Assembly: GCA_903909815.1 (NCBI GenBank)
Contig: CAIVXG010000138.1
Location: forward strand, 1-36,727
Reading direction: 5' to 3'
Length of the DNA stretch: 36,727 bases
Source: an uncultured beta proteobacterium
Lineage (GTDB): Bacteria > Pseudomonadota > Gammaproteobacteria > Burkholderiales > Burkholderiaceae_C
A program made the position numbers and the translations under genes. The notes beneath the pieces are model-generated. The model was not told the DNA's origin. It was given only the letters and a program-made list of their open reading frames with translations, and did no database searches. Below are positions 8,608-19,745 of this stretch, one piece after another (within the stretch, counting starts at the first letter, position 1; every line of letters begins with the position of its first letter).

Positions 8608-9051
8608 ATGTATGAAAGCATTTTGGTTGCAACCGACGGCTCCAATCTGTCCAAGAAGGCCGTGAGCAGCGCGATTTCCCTGGCGGCATTGACCGGGGCC
8701 GACCTGGTGGCCATCAAGGTCATTCCCCGCTATCCACAAAGTTATTTTGAAGGTTCGTTGCCGCTGGGAACGCAGGAGGTGGCACGGGTGGAAGAACAGT
8801 GGGCCGAAGAAGGTCAGGCGATTGTGGACGCCGTGAAAGTGGCAGGCGAAGCCAAGGGAGTCAAGGTCAAGGCCATCACTGTGAAATCTGACTTGGTGGG
8901 CGACGCTGTCATCGCCGCCGCGAAAAAGAACAAGTGCGATCTGATCGTCATGGCCTCGCACGGGCGGCGCGGCATCAAACGCCTGCTCCTGGGCAGCGAA
9001 ACCCAGCAGGTGCTGACGCACTCCCACATTCCGGTGCTGGTGCTGCGCTAG
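8608..9051 (+). CDS. Universal stress protein (UspA family)
   Basis: This 147-aa single-domain Usp protein has the Rossmann-like opening YESILVATDGS and the ATP-binding pattern SHGRRGIKRLLLGSETQQVL near the C-terminus (G-x2-G-x9-G-S type). Such proteins bind ATP and support survival under energy or oxygen stress. GGGAG lies 6 nt before the ATG. The FNR-type box upstream suggests induction by oxygen limitation, as reported for ANR-controlled usp genes in pseudomonads. It is the only gene of this unit: the next gene is convergent. Confidence 0.93.
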   Translation: MYESILVATDGSNLSKKAVSSAISLAALTGADLVAIKVIPRYPQSYFEGSLPLGTQEVARVEEQWAEEGQAIVDAVKVAGEAKGVKVKAITVKSDLVGDAVIAAAKKNKCDLIVMASHGRRGIKRLLLGSETQQVLTHSHIPVLVLR

Positions 9052-9071
9052 TCGGGGCGGTTTCAGCCTGG

Positions 9072-9083
9072 CCCGCTGGCGGG
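9072..9083 (+). terminator. Weak hairpin after the universal stress gene
   Basis: CCCG-CTGG-CGGG can form a small stem-loop 20 bp after the stop codon, followed by TTGTG rather than a proper U-tract. It lies in the 43-bp gap between convergent genes. It might aid termination, but it is weak evidence. Confidence 0.25.
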
Positions 9084-9094
9084 TTGTGCGTTCG

Positions 9095-10678
9095 TCAAGC
9101 GTCGGCTTGAAACAGCGTGCGGAATTGCTCGCGCAGCAGGTTCTTTTGCACCTTGCCCATGGCGTTGCGCGGCAACTCCGCCGTCACCACGCAGTGCTTG
9201 GGAATCTTGAAATTGGCCAGCCGCGATTTGAGATTTCCGATGATGCTGGCAGGATCGAGTTGCGCTCCGGCCTTGGGTATCACGACGGCCACACCCACTT
9301 CCCCGAAATCAGGATGCGCAACCCCCACCACGGCGCTTTCAGCCACACCGGGCAGGTCGTTGAGGAAGCTCTCGATCTCCGCCGGATAGACGTTGTAGCC
9401 ACCGCTGATGATGAGGTCCTTGCTGCGTCCCACGATGGTGACAAACCCGTCAGCATCGACCTTGCCCACGTCTCCGGTCCTGAAAAATCCGTCTGAGGTG
9501 AATTCCTCGGCCGTCTTTTCCGGCATGCGCCAGTAGCCGCTGAAAACATTGGGCCCCTTGACCTCGATGCCACCGATTTCGTCGACGTCGCAATCGCGCC
9601 CGTGTTCGCCGCGCACGCGCAGGCTGACACCGGGCAAGGGAAAACCGACGGTGCCGCCGCGCCGCTGTGCTCCCTGCGCACCAAAACGCGCATCCGGTTG
9701 GCAAGGGTTGGAGGTCAGCATCACGGTCTCGCTCATACCGTAGCGCTCCAGAATCGTGTGCCCCGTGCGTTCGCGCCAAGCGACGAACGTCTCCAGCAGC
9801 ATCGGCGCCGAACCCGACACAAACAGGCGCATGTGCCTGGCCAGGGCGGGCGTCAACGCCGGCTCCGCCAGCATGCGCACGTACAGCGTGGGCACGCCCA
9901 TGAACACCGTGGCCTGCGGCAGGTGGCGCAACACCGTCTTGGCGTCGAATTTCGCGAGCCAAATCATCTTGCTGCCATTGAACAGCGCACCGTGCAGCGC
10001 CACAAACAGGCCATGCACGTGAAAGATCGGCAAGGCGTGGATGAGTACATCGTCGGCACGCCAACTCCAGTAGTCGTGCAGCACCTGCGTGTTGCTCAGC
10101 AGGTTGCCGTGCGACAGCATCGCGCCCTTGCTGCGCCCCGTCGTGCCACTGGTGTAGAGGATGGCGGCCAGATCGTCCGCCTTGCGTGCCACGGGGGTGT
10201 GCTGATCGCTGCACTGCGCCGCACGCTCCAGCCAGGAGCCGGTTCGGTCATCATTCAACGTGAAGACATGCTGCACGCCGTTCTTGAAAGCGATCTTGCT
10301 GACCCAGCCAAAGTCGGCCGCACTGCAGACCACGACCGAAGGCTGGGCGTTTTGCACAAAGTAGTCGACCTCAGTGCTTTTGTAGGCGGTGTTGAGCGGC
10401 AGAAAGACATAACCCGCACGCAGGGTAGCCAGGTACAACATCATGGCCTCGACCGACTTTTCCACCTGCACGGCAATCCGCGCCCCGGCTGGCAAATCCA
10501 GCGATGTCAATAGATTCGCCATCATGGCAGTGGCCCGTTCCAGGTCGCGCCACGAGTACACCAGGCCCTGGTCCGTTTCAACGGCAGCACTGTCGAGCAA
10601 TGCTGGAAACCGCGCGCGCAAAGCAGAAAAAAGATTCTGGTCGGACTGGCCGCAGCTTGAAGGTGAGGTAGTGGTCAT
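9095..10678 (-). CDS. matB: Malonyl-CoA synthetase (MatB-type acyl-CoA ligase)
   Basis: This 527-aa ANL-superfamily adenylating enzyme is predicted to make malonyl-CoA from malonate, ATP and CoA. The AMP-binding P-loop is LYTSGTTGRSKGAMLSH (174-190). Later core motifs include ERYGMSET, SGYWRMPEKTAEEF, FRTGDVG and KDLIISGGYNVYPAEIE. The C-terminal GKVQKNLLRE carries the catalytic and acetylatable lysine (about 512). The overall sequence resembles MatB rather than long-chain ligases, although methylmalonate is another possible substrate. It lies 11 bp after a crotonase-family gene and is co-transcribed with it. No matA decarboxylase is nearby. Confidence 0.8.
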   Translation of the reverse strand: MTTTSPSSCGQSDQNLFSALRARFPALLDSAAVETDQGLVYSWRDLERATAMMANLLTSLDLPAGARIAVQVEKSVEAMMLYLATLRAGYVFLPLNTAYKSTEVDYFVQNAQPSVVVCSAADFGWVSKIAFKNGVQHVFTLNDDRTGSWLERAAQCSDQHTPVARKADDLAAILYTSGTTGRSKGAMLSHGNLLSNTQVLHDYWSWRADDVLIHALPIFHVHGLFVALHGALFNGSKMIWLAKFDAKTVLRHLPQATVFMGVPTLYVRMLAEPALTPALARHMRLFVSGSAPMLLETFVAWRERTGHTILERYGMSETVMLTSNPCQPDARFGAQGAQRRGGTVGFPLPGVSLRVRGEHGRDCDVDEIGGIEVKGPNVFSGYWRMPEKTAEEFTSDGFFRTGDVGKVDADGFVTIVGRSKDLIISGGYNVYPAEIESFLNDLPGVAESAVVGVAHPDFGEVGVAVVIPKAGAQLDPASIIGNLKSRLANFKIPKHCVVTAELPRNAMGKVQKNLLREQFRTLFQADA

Positions 10679-10689
10679 GGTTCAATTCA

Positions 10690-11523
10690 TCAAAAAACGG
10701 GCTTGCGCTTGCTCAGGAAGGCATCAATGCCCTCACGGTGCTCGGGGCTGGCGGCGTAATCGTAGGCTGACGCAGCGGGATTTTCGGTGCCGCGCGTTGC
10801 TGCGCTTGCAAGATCGGAAACGCCTAGGGGAACCTGCAGGGCGCGAAACGATTGCTTGTTTATCCGGGCCGCCAGCGGCGCCAGGGAGGCAATGCGCTGC
10901 GTCAGCATCTGGGCCTGCTGCGCCAGTTCATGGTCTTCATGGACGTGATGCAAAAAGCCGCGCTCGCACAGGCTGGCTGCGTCCAGCACGGCAGCCGCCA
11001 ACAGCATCGCGCGCGCGCTTGCCAGGCCCAATTCACGCGCCACCAACTGTGCCTCCCGCGGCGCCATTGGAAAACCCAGATGAGCAATGGGCGCGCCAAA
11101 ACGCGCCGAGGTGGATGCCATTCGAATGTCGCAGCAACACGCCATCTCCAGTCCCGCGCCCATGCAATGGCCCTGGATCAGGGCCACGATCGGCACATCA
11201 CAGTCCAGCATGGCCTGCAAGCCGCCCCAGACCTCGCGTTCATGAAATTCGTGCAGACTGGCCGGATCAAAGCGAAACGACGGGTATTCCGAAATATCAC
11301 CTCCTGCGCAGAAGTTCCCATCGGCGCCCTGAAGCAACACGCAGCGCACACCGTTGGCACCCTGAATGGTCTCGAACACGCTGCGCAAAGCCTGCCACAT
11401 GGAGCGCGACATGGCGTTGAACTTGCCGGCATGGGTCAGACGCACGTGCGCCACGGCACCCTGGATGTTCAGCTCAATGGTGCCTGTGCTCATGCTCCGG
11501 CCCGTTGTCATTCCTGTGCTCAC
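10690..11523 (-). CDS. Enoyl-CoA hydratase/isomerase (crotonase) family protein with a missing catalytic Glu
   Basis: This 277-aa crotonase-fold protein has an oxyanion-hole segment FCAGGDISEY and a second one, GHCMGAGLEMACCCDIRMAS, which keeps the first hydratase glutamate. At the second glutamate position, usually FGxPE, this protein reads FGAPIAHLGFP, so Glu is replaced. Classical hydration is therefore doubtful; decarboxylation, isomerisation or thioester hydrolysis are alternatives within the fold. The start is placed at a GTG (11523) with GGAGG 8 nt upstream, rather than at an ATG further upstream that would run into the divergent regulator gene. It is the first gene of the operon with matB. 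Confidence 0.8.
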   Translation of the reverse strand: MSTGMTTGRSMSTGTIELNIQGAVAHVRLTHAGKFNAMSRSMWQALRSVFETIQGANGVRCVLLQGADGNFCAGGDISEYPSFRFDPASLHEFHEREVWGGLQAMLDCDVPIVALIQGHCMGAGLEMACCCDIRMASTSARFGAPIAHLGFPMAPREAQLVARELGLASARAMLLAAAVLDAASLCERGFLHHVHEDHELAQQAQMLTQRIASLAPLAARINKQSFRALQVPLGVSDLASAATRGTENPAASAYDYAASPEHREGIDAFLSKRKPVF

Positions 11524-11647
11524 GACCGGCACCTCCGGAATCGACAAAAATAAGTCATGAATTGTCCCTTTTGCGGGCGCGTGCGCCGCCGCGCTAAATG
11601 TATAGTTCTCCCAACCGCCCGCAATTGGACGACATCCAAGGCATCCT

Positions 11648-12721
11648 ATGAAAATGAACGTGGTCGTGGTTGACGACACCCCCATCAACGTCACCTTGCT
11701 GTCGCATCTGATAGCCAGGTTGCCTGACTGTAGCCCCGTGACGTTCACGGAACCTCAAAAGGGTCTGGATTGGAGTCTGCAAAACGTCCCTGATCTACTG
11801 ATCGTGGATTACATGATGCCGGAGCTGGACGGCCTAGAGTTTATCCGGCAATTTCGTTCGGCACCGGGGCGTTTGGACATCCCGGTGTTGATGGTCACGG
11901 CCAACGATCAGACCCAGATCCGGCATCAGGCGCTGGACGCCGGAGCGAATGATTTTCTGACCAAGCCGATCGACAAGACCGAGTTCATGGCGCGCTCGCG
12001 CAATATGCTGTCCTTGCGCCGCGCACAACGCCGACTGGAGGATCACGCTGCCAGCCTGGCTGAAGATGTGAGACTGGCCACAGCGGAAATTTTGGCGCGC
12101 GAGCGCGAGACCGTGATTCGCCTGTCGCGCGCGGCCGACTCGCGCGATCCTGAAACCGGCGCGCACATTTTGCGCATGGCCCATTTTTCCAAGCTTATCG
12201 CCGCCCGCATGGGCTTGGGTCTGGCCGACCAGGACATGATCCTGGAATCGGCCCCGATGCACGACATCGGCAAGATCGGCATCCCCGACCACATTTTGCT
12301 CAAGCCTGGACGCCTGGACCCGGCCGAGTTCGCCATCATGAAACGCCATGCTCGCATGGGTTTCGACATACTCGACGGCAGCCCATCGCCCTTTCTGCAG
12401 GCGGCCGCGCAGATCGCCCTGGGCCATCACGAAAAATTTGATGGCAGCGGCTACCCCGCAGGCTTGGCGGGCGACGCCATACCACTGTTCGCGCGCATCT
12501 GCGCGGTGGCCGACGTGTTTGACGCACTGACGTCCGAAAGACCGTACAAGAAAGCCTGGGAACTGGAGCGTGCGGTGGCATTTTTGCGAGACGGTGCAGG
12601 CCATCACTTCGACCCGGCTTGCGTCGACGGATTCCTGTCAGAGTGGGACGAAGTGCTGCGCATCCGCAATCGCTTCCAGGACGAAGAAGAAAAGAGCATC
12701 CATAATCTGGGTGCATATTGA
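11648..12721 (+). CDS. Response regulator with HD-GYP cyclic-di-GMP phosphodiesterase domain
   Basis: This 357-aa RpfG-like protein has a receiver domain (about 1-125) with acidic pocket Asp9/Asp10, phospho-acceptor Asp54 in IVDYMMP and Lys106 in LTKPID. The HD-GYP domain (about 155-345) keeps the metal-binding HDIGKIG (HD at 205-206), the HH pair GHHEKFDGSGYP (GYP at 268-270) and ADVFDALTSERPY, so it should be catalytically active. It would degrade cyclic-di-GMP when phosphorylated. AAGG precedes the ATG by about 6 nt. The FIST gene follows after 43 bp and the hybrid kinase overlaps that gene, so the three form one operon; the kinase is the likely phosphodonor. Confidence 0.93.
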   Translation: MKMNVVVVDDTPINVTLLSHLIARLPDCSPVTFTEPQKGLDWSLQNVPDLLIVDYMMPELDGLEFIRQFRSAPGRLDIPVLMVTANDQTQIRHQALDAGANDFLTKPIDKTEFMARSRNMLSLRRAQRRLEDHAASLAEDVRLATAEILARERETVIRLSRAADSRDPETGAHILRMAHFSKLIAARMGLGLADQDMILESAPMHDIGKIGIPDHILLKPGRLDPAEFAIMKRHARMGFDILDGSPSPFLQAAAQIALGHHEKFDGSGYPAGLAGDAIPLFARICAVADVFDALTSERPYKKAWELERAVAFLRDGAGHHFDPACVDGFLSEWDEVLRIRNRFQDEEEKSIHNLGAY

Positions 12722-12764
12722 AACAAAAAGTTACCGCTTATTTTCAAAAAAAAAGGGGCCAAAA

Positions 12765-13912
12765 ATGCGCATCCACCAAGTAGTTCTGAGAAATTTTCCC
12801 GCCGACTTTGCCAAGTTGCAAGCTCTGGAACCCGTTGCTGCGCAGCTGTTGTTGGTGTTTGCAGGGCCTGCGCTATTTTCGACACCTGCGCTGGCGCTCG
12901 AGTTGGCGCGCCGGTTTCCCCTGGCGCAACGGGTGGGTTGCTCCACTGCGGGCGAAATTTCCGTTGATGGCGTGGAAAATGGCAGCGCGGTTGTGACTGC
13001 GCTGCACTTCGATAGCTCGACATTTCAGGTGGTCAGCGCCGAGCTGACGTCCATGGAAAGCTCGTTCCAGGCGGGTGAGTCATTGGGCGAGCAGTTGAGT
13101 GCTTGGTCGCCCAAGGCCGTGCTGGTGTTAGGTCAGGGCTTGAACATCAACGGCAGCGCCATGATCGACGGCATGGTCAAGCACCTGGGTAGCGCCTTGC
13201 CGATTGCGGGCGGCCTGGCCGGCGACGACGCGGCGTTCCAACAGACCTACACCCTGTGCAACGAGGGCATATCGAGCACGCGCCTGCTGGCGATCGGATT
13301 GAAGGGTGACGCGCTGCAATTCGCGCACGGAAGTTTTGGCGGCTGGAAGCCCTTTGGTGCGGTGCGAAAAGTCACGCGCAGCGTCAACAACGTGCTCTAC
13401 GAACTCGATGGCGAGCCCGCACTGGAAGTCTACAAGCGTTACCTTGGCGACCACGCCAAGGATCTGCCTGGCTCAGGGTTGCTGTTTCCGTTTGAAATGC
13501 TGAGCGATGCGCGCGAACCTTCCGGCCTGATACGCACCATCCTGGGCGTCAACGACGCCGATGGCAGCATGACCCTGGCCGGCGCCATCAGCCAGGATGG
13601 TTACTTGCGCCTGATGCACGCGCAGACCGATGGATTGGTGGATGGGGCCGAAGAAGCCGCGCGCGCGACCTTGAAGCTCATGACCCAGGACGGTGGGGCG
13701 GGCCTGGCGCTGCTGGTCAGCTGCGTCGGTCGCAAGTTGGTCATGGGTGGGCGCGTGGACGAAGAGACCGAGATCGTGCACGACACGCTGGGCGCGCAGG
13801 CGACGCTGGCCGGTTTCTATTCGTACGGCGAAATCAGCCCGGGCCGTGGCATTGAAAACTGCCAATTGCACAATCAGACCATGACCATTTCCTACTTGGG
13901 TGAGAGCCCGAC

Positions 13913-13916
<4 letters not shown>
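12765..13916 (+). CDS. FIST-domain sensor protein (NosP-like candidate)
   Basis: This 383-aa soluble protein has FIST_N (about 25-220, including VGCSTAGEIS and AIGLKGDALQFAHGSFGGW) followed by FIST_C (about 225-365, including LLFPFEM, GFYSYGEISP and a final His-rich strand). FIST proteins bind small ligands. The Pseudomonas member NosP binds haem and nitric oxide and is encoded next to a hybrid histidine kinase, as here. Several histidines could be haem ligands, but I cannot identify which. AGGGG precedes the ATG at 12765. Its stop codon overlaps the kinase start (ATGA), which implies coupled translation and a shared pathway. Family is certain; ligand is inferred. Confidence 0.88.
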
Positions 13917-17434
<3,518 letters not shown>

Positions 17435-17540
17435 CAGCACGGACGAACTGCTTTCACCAAGACAGCTCCAGCTGCCTCGTCATCGTTCCTGCCAATGCTG
17501 AAAGCAGAATTCGAGCGCAGCGCCTGGCGCGCCGCAAACG
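17435..17540. other. Convergent intergenic gap with an inverted repeat
   Basis: The kinase gene and the minus-strand EAL-HDOD gene converge here. CTGCTTTCA (17448-17456) and TGAAAGCAG (17499-17507) are perfect 9-bp inverted repeats separated by 42 bp. The large loop and lack of a U-tract make a standard terminator unlikely. Nothing else is seen. Confidence 0.3.
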
Positions 17541-19703
17541 CTAAGCCCGTTGATGCGCTTGCAGCCAGTCATTCGCGCTGAGCTTGGCCTGGACAATCTC
17601 TTCGTCCGTCATCAGCGTGAGCGAATGTTCCAGGTTGACCCTGGCCGATTCCAGGCCGCCCTGGCTGGCAACCAGAAACCACTTGTGCGCCTCGACCATG
17701 TTCCGCTGCATGGGTTTGCCCGTTGCGAACATGAGACCCAGGCGCTCCTGCGCGGCCGGCAAGCCTTGTTCAGCCGCCTGTGAAAGCCAGGATTCGGCCA
17801 GATTCAAGTCCTTGTCCTCACCCTCTTCGAACATAACCGCCAGGTTGTACTTTGCCTCCACATCGTCCTGGCGCGCCGCCTTTTCCAGCATCTCCTTGGC
17901 CTTTGCCGCATCGCGCACGACGCCCTCGCCTTGCGCATACATGACGCCGAGCATGGCCTGCGCAGGCGCGAACCCCTGGGTGGCCGCCTTGTCGCACCAC
18001 AGAGCGGCTTGCTCCGCGTCCCTTTGCGATCCGTCGCCACCACCACCCTGCGCGTAGAGCGCGGCGGCATTCCACTGCGCCTTGGCGTCTCCCTGCTCTG
18101 CGGCCTTGAGGTACCAAGCCAATGCGGCCGCCAAATCCTTCGCAACCCGGCCTCCGGTGGCGTAGCGCGCAGCCAGTGCACACTGAGCTCCGACCTCACC
18201 GCGCTGCGCCGCGTCGAGCAGGGAATTGAATTCATCGTCGGACGCCATGTCGCCTGCGCGGTCATCCTGAGCCAGTTCCACATCAACCACTGGGGCGCTG
18301 GGCGGCACGACATCTGGAATCGGTTGTGCCGGCTGAGGGTCCGCGAAATCGCCCTGCCCTTTGACTTCGGGGCTTTGTTCCCGCACCCAGTTCATGGCCT
18401 CGGTCTGAATCTCACAGAACTTTGGGTGTTCGATTCCGAGTTCGGTGCACAGCGCGATTGCACCCGTCACGTCGTTTTGCTCACTGGCTTCGACCAAGCG
18501 CAACAGCGCGGAATAAGGCCCCGTGCGCTCGGTGAGGGCGGCCTTGACGTCGTCGGGCAGGTCAAGCGCCGCCAGCAGTGCGGGGGAAGGCACCTGCAGA
18601 ATGATGTCAAGCAAGGACAGCACGCCTGTCAGGAAGAACCCCTCCGATGGCTCAATCGACATTTCCCCAGTCAGCAATTCCATCATGCGCCCGCGGGCCA
18701 GTGCGTTTTCGAGCAGCGCACTGTTCTGGATGGCGTTGGGCGTGGAGGCGCACATCAGCACCACGAGCCAGCGAAATAGCGGCTCGCGGCCAAGCAGCAG
18801 AATGGCGTCCTTGAGATCGAGAATCTTTCGTTGCGACCCTATGGCGGCCGAATTGGCGTGGCACAGGATTCGGTAAGACAACAGCGGATCGAGTTTGATG
18901 TCCTTGATGATGACGTCCATCTCTGCTCCGGCGCGCAAGCTGTTGACCAGGTTGAACAGGCGCACGGTACCGGGGTCGACCTTGTTGCTCGCCCAGTCGC
19001 GGCGATGGGTGGCAAAGGGACCGACGAACCCCGTCATCTTCAAGCGACTGCAGACATCAAATTCCTCATACGAATTCACGCCGATGGCGCACAGCTTCAT
19101 GCGCGGATGCAAGGCACTCAACTTGCGTACCGCGTCGAGTAAATCCGGCGGAATCATCTGATCCACCGGAAGGAAACCCACACTGGCGAACTCCCCCAGT
19201 CGCGGGTGCTCCAGCGCCACGCGCGCATCCGCCAGCCCGATGTGATGGCCGTCGTCCTGCAGGCTTTGCATGCGCCGGGCAAGCTGCTCGATATCGTCGG
19301 TGGCCGAATCCACTCGCAGCATCACAATGGCGCCGGCGCTGATCAATGGTGCAAGCAAGGGGTCAGACAGCAAGCCCGCCGAAATCGTCATGAAGGCGCG
19401 CCGACTCCCCAGTGTCCCTGCCGCCAGCACCGAATTCATGAATTTCAGGAAGGCCTGTTCGACCGCGGCATCGCCCTTTTCAGCATCGATTTGGAAAAAC
19501 TCGTATCCGGCTACCTTCTTGTCCCGGTTCAGCATCACGCACCGCAACACTGCCACGTCTTCGGTGGCGTAGTCATCGGCTGCGTCAGGGTCGTCATCCT
19601 GCGCCCGCGCAACCCTGGGTGTCGCCCCAGGCGCCGGCGCGCGGCCCCAGAGAAGACGGGAGACATACTTCAACAAACTGGTATTTTTCGGCTTCGCTTG
19701 CAT
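17541..19703 (-). CDS. Degenerate EAL-HDOD protein fused to Sel1 repeats
   Basis: This 720-aa protein combines a YuxH-like N-terminal EAL-derived domain (about 50-235), an HDOD domain (about 250-400) and at least five Sel1 repeats (about 500-690, units ending KAAEQ, KAATQ, KAARQ, QAAEQ and VASQG). The EAL motif is replaced by GYEFF (66-70) and the usual metal ligands are absent, so cyclic-di-GMP hydrolysis is not expected. The HDOD core DIKLDPLLSYRILCHANSA is intact. The family usually acts as a regulatory or scaffold protein. It lies 42 bp downstream of the HD-GYP gene, in the same direction, and is probably co-transcribed with it. Confidence 0.88.
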   Translation of the reverse strand: MQAKPKNTSLLKYVSRLLWGRAPAPGATPRVARAQDDDPDAADDYATEDVAVLRCVMLNRDKKVAGYEFFQIDAEKGDAAVEQAFLKFMNSVLAAGTLGSRRAFMTISAGLLSDPLLAPLISAGAIVMLRVDSATDDIEQLARRMQSLQDDGHHIGLADARVALEHPRLGEFASVGFLPVDQMIPPDLLDAVRKLSALHPRMKLCAIGVNSYEEFDVCSRLKMTGFVGPFATHRRDWASNKVDPGTVRLFNLVNSLRAGAEMDVIIKDIKLDPLLSYRILCHANSAAIGSQRKILDLKDAILLLGREPLFRWLVVLMCASTPNAIQNSALLENALARGRMMELLTGEMSIEPSEGFFLTGVLSLLDIILQVPSPALLAALDLPDDVKAALTERTGPYSALLRLVEASEQNDVTGAIALCTELGIEHPKFCEIQTEAMNWVREQSPEVKGQGDFADPQPAQPIPDVVPPSAPVVDVELAQDDRAGDMASDDEFNSLLDAAQRGEVGAQCALAARYATGGRVAKDLAAALAWYLKAAEQGDAKAQWNAAALYAQGGGGDGSQRDAEQAALWCDKAATQGFAPAQAMLGVMYAQGEGVVRDAAKAKEMLEKAARQDDVEAKYNLAVMFEEGEDKDLNLAESWLSQAAEQGLPAAQERLGLMFATGKPMQRNMVEAHKWFLVASQGGLESARVNLEHSLTLMTDEEIVQAKLSANDWLQAHQRA

Positions 19704-19745
19704 ATGCTGTGAGTGTCGCCTATGTTTTCTCTCGCAACCAGGTCT

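Noticed and set aside
11524-11748. N-terminal extension of the crotonase gene to an ATG at 11748
   Set aside because: It would overlap the divergent response-regulator gene; the GTG at 11523 has a strong GGAGG site and fits the family length.
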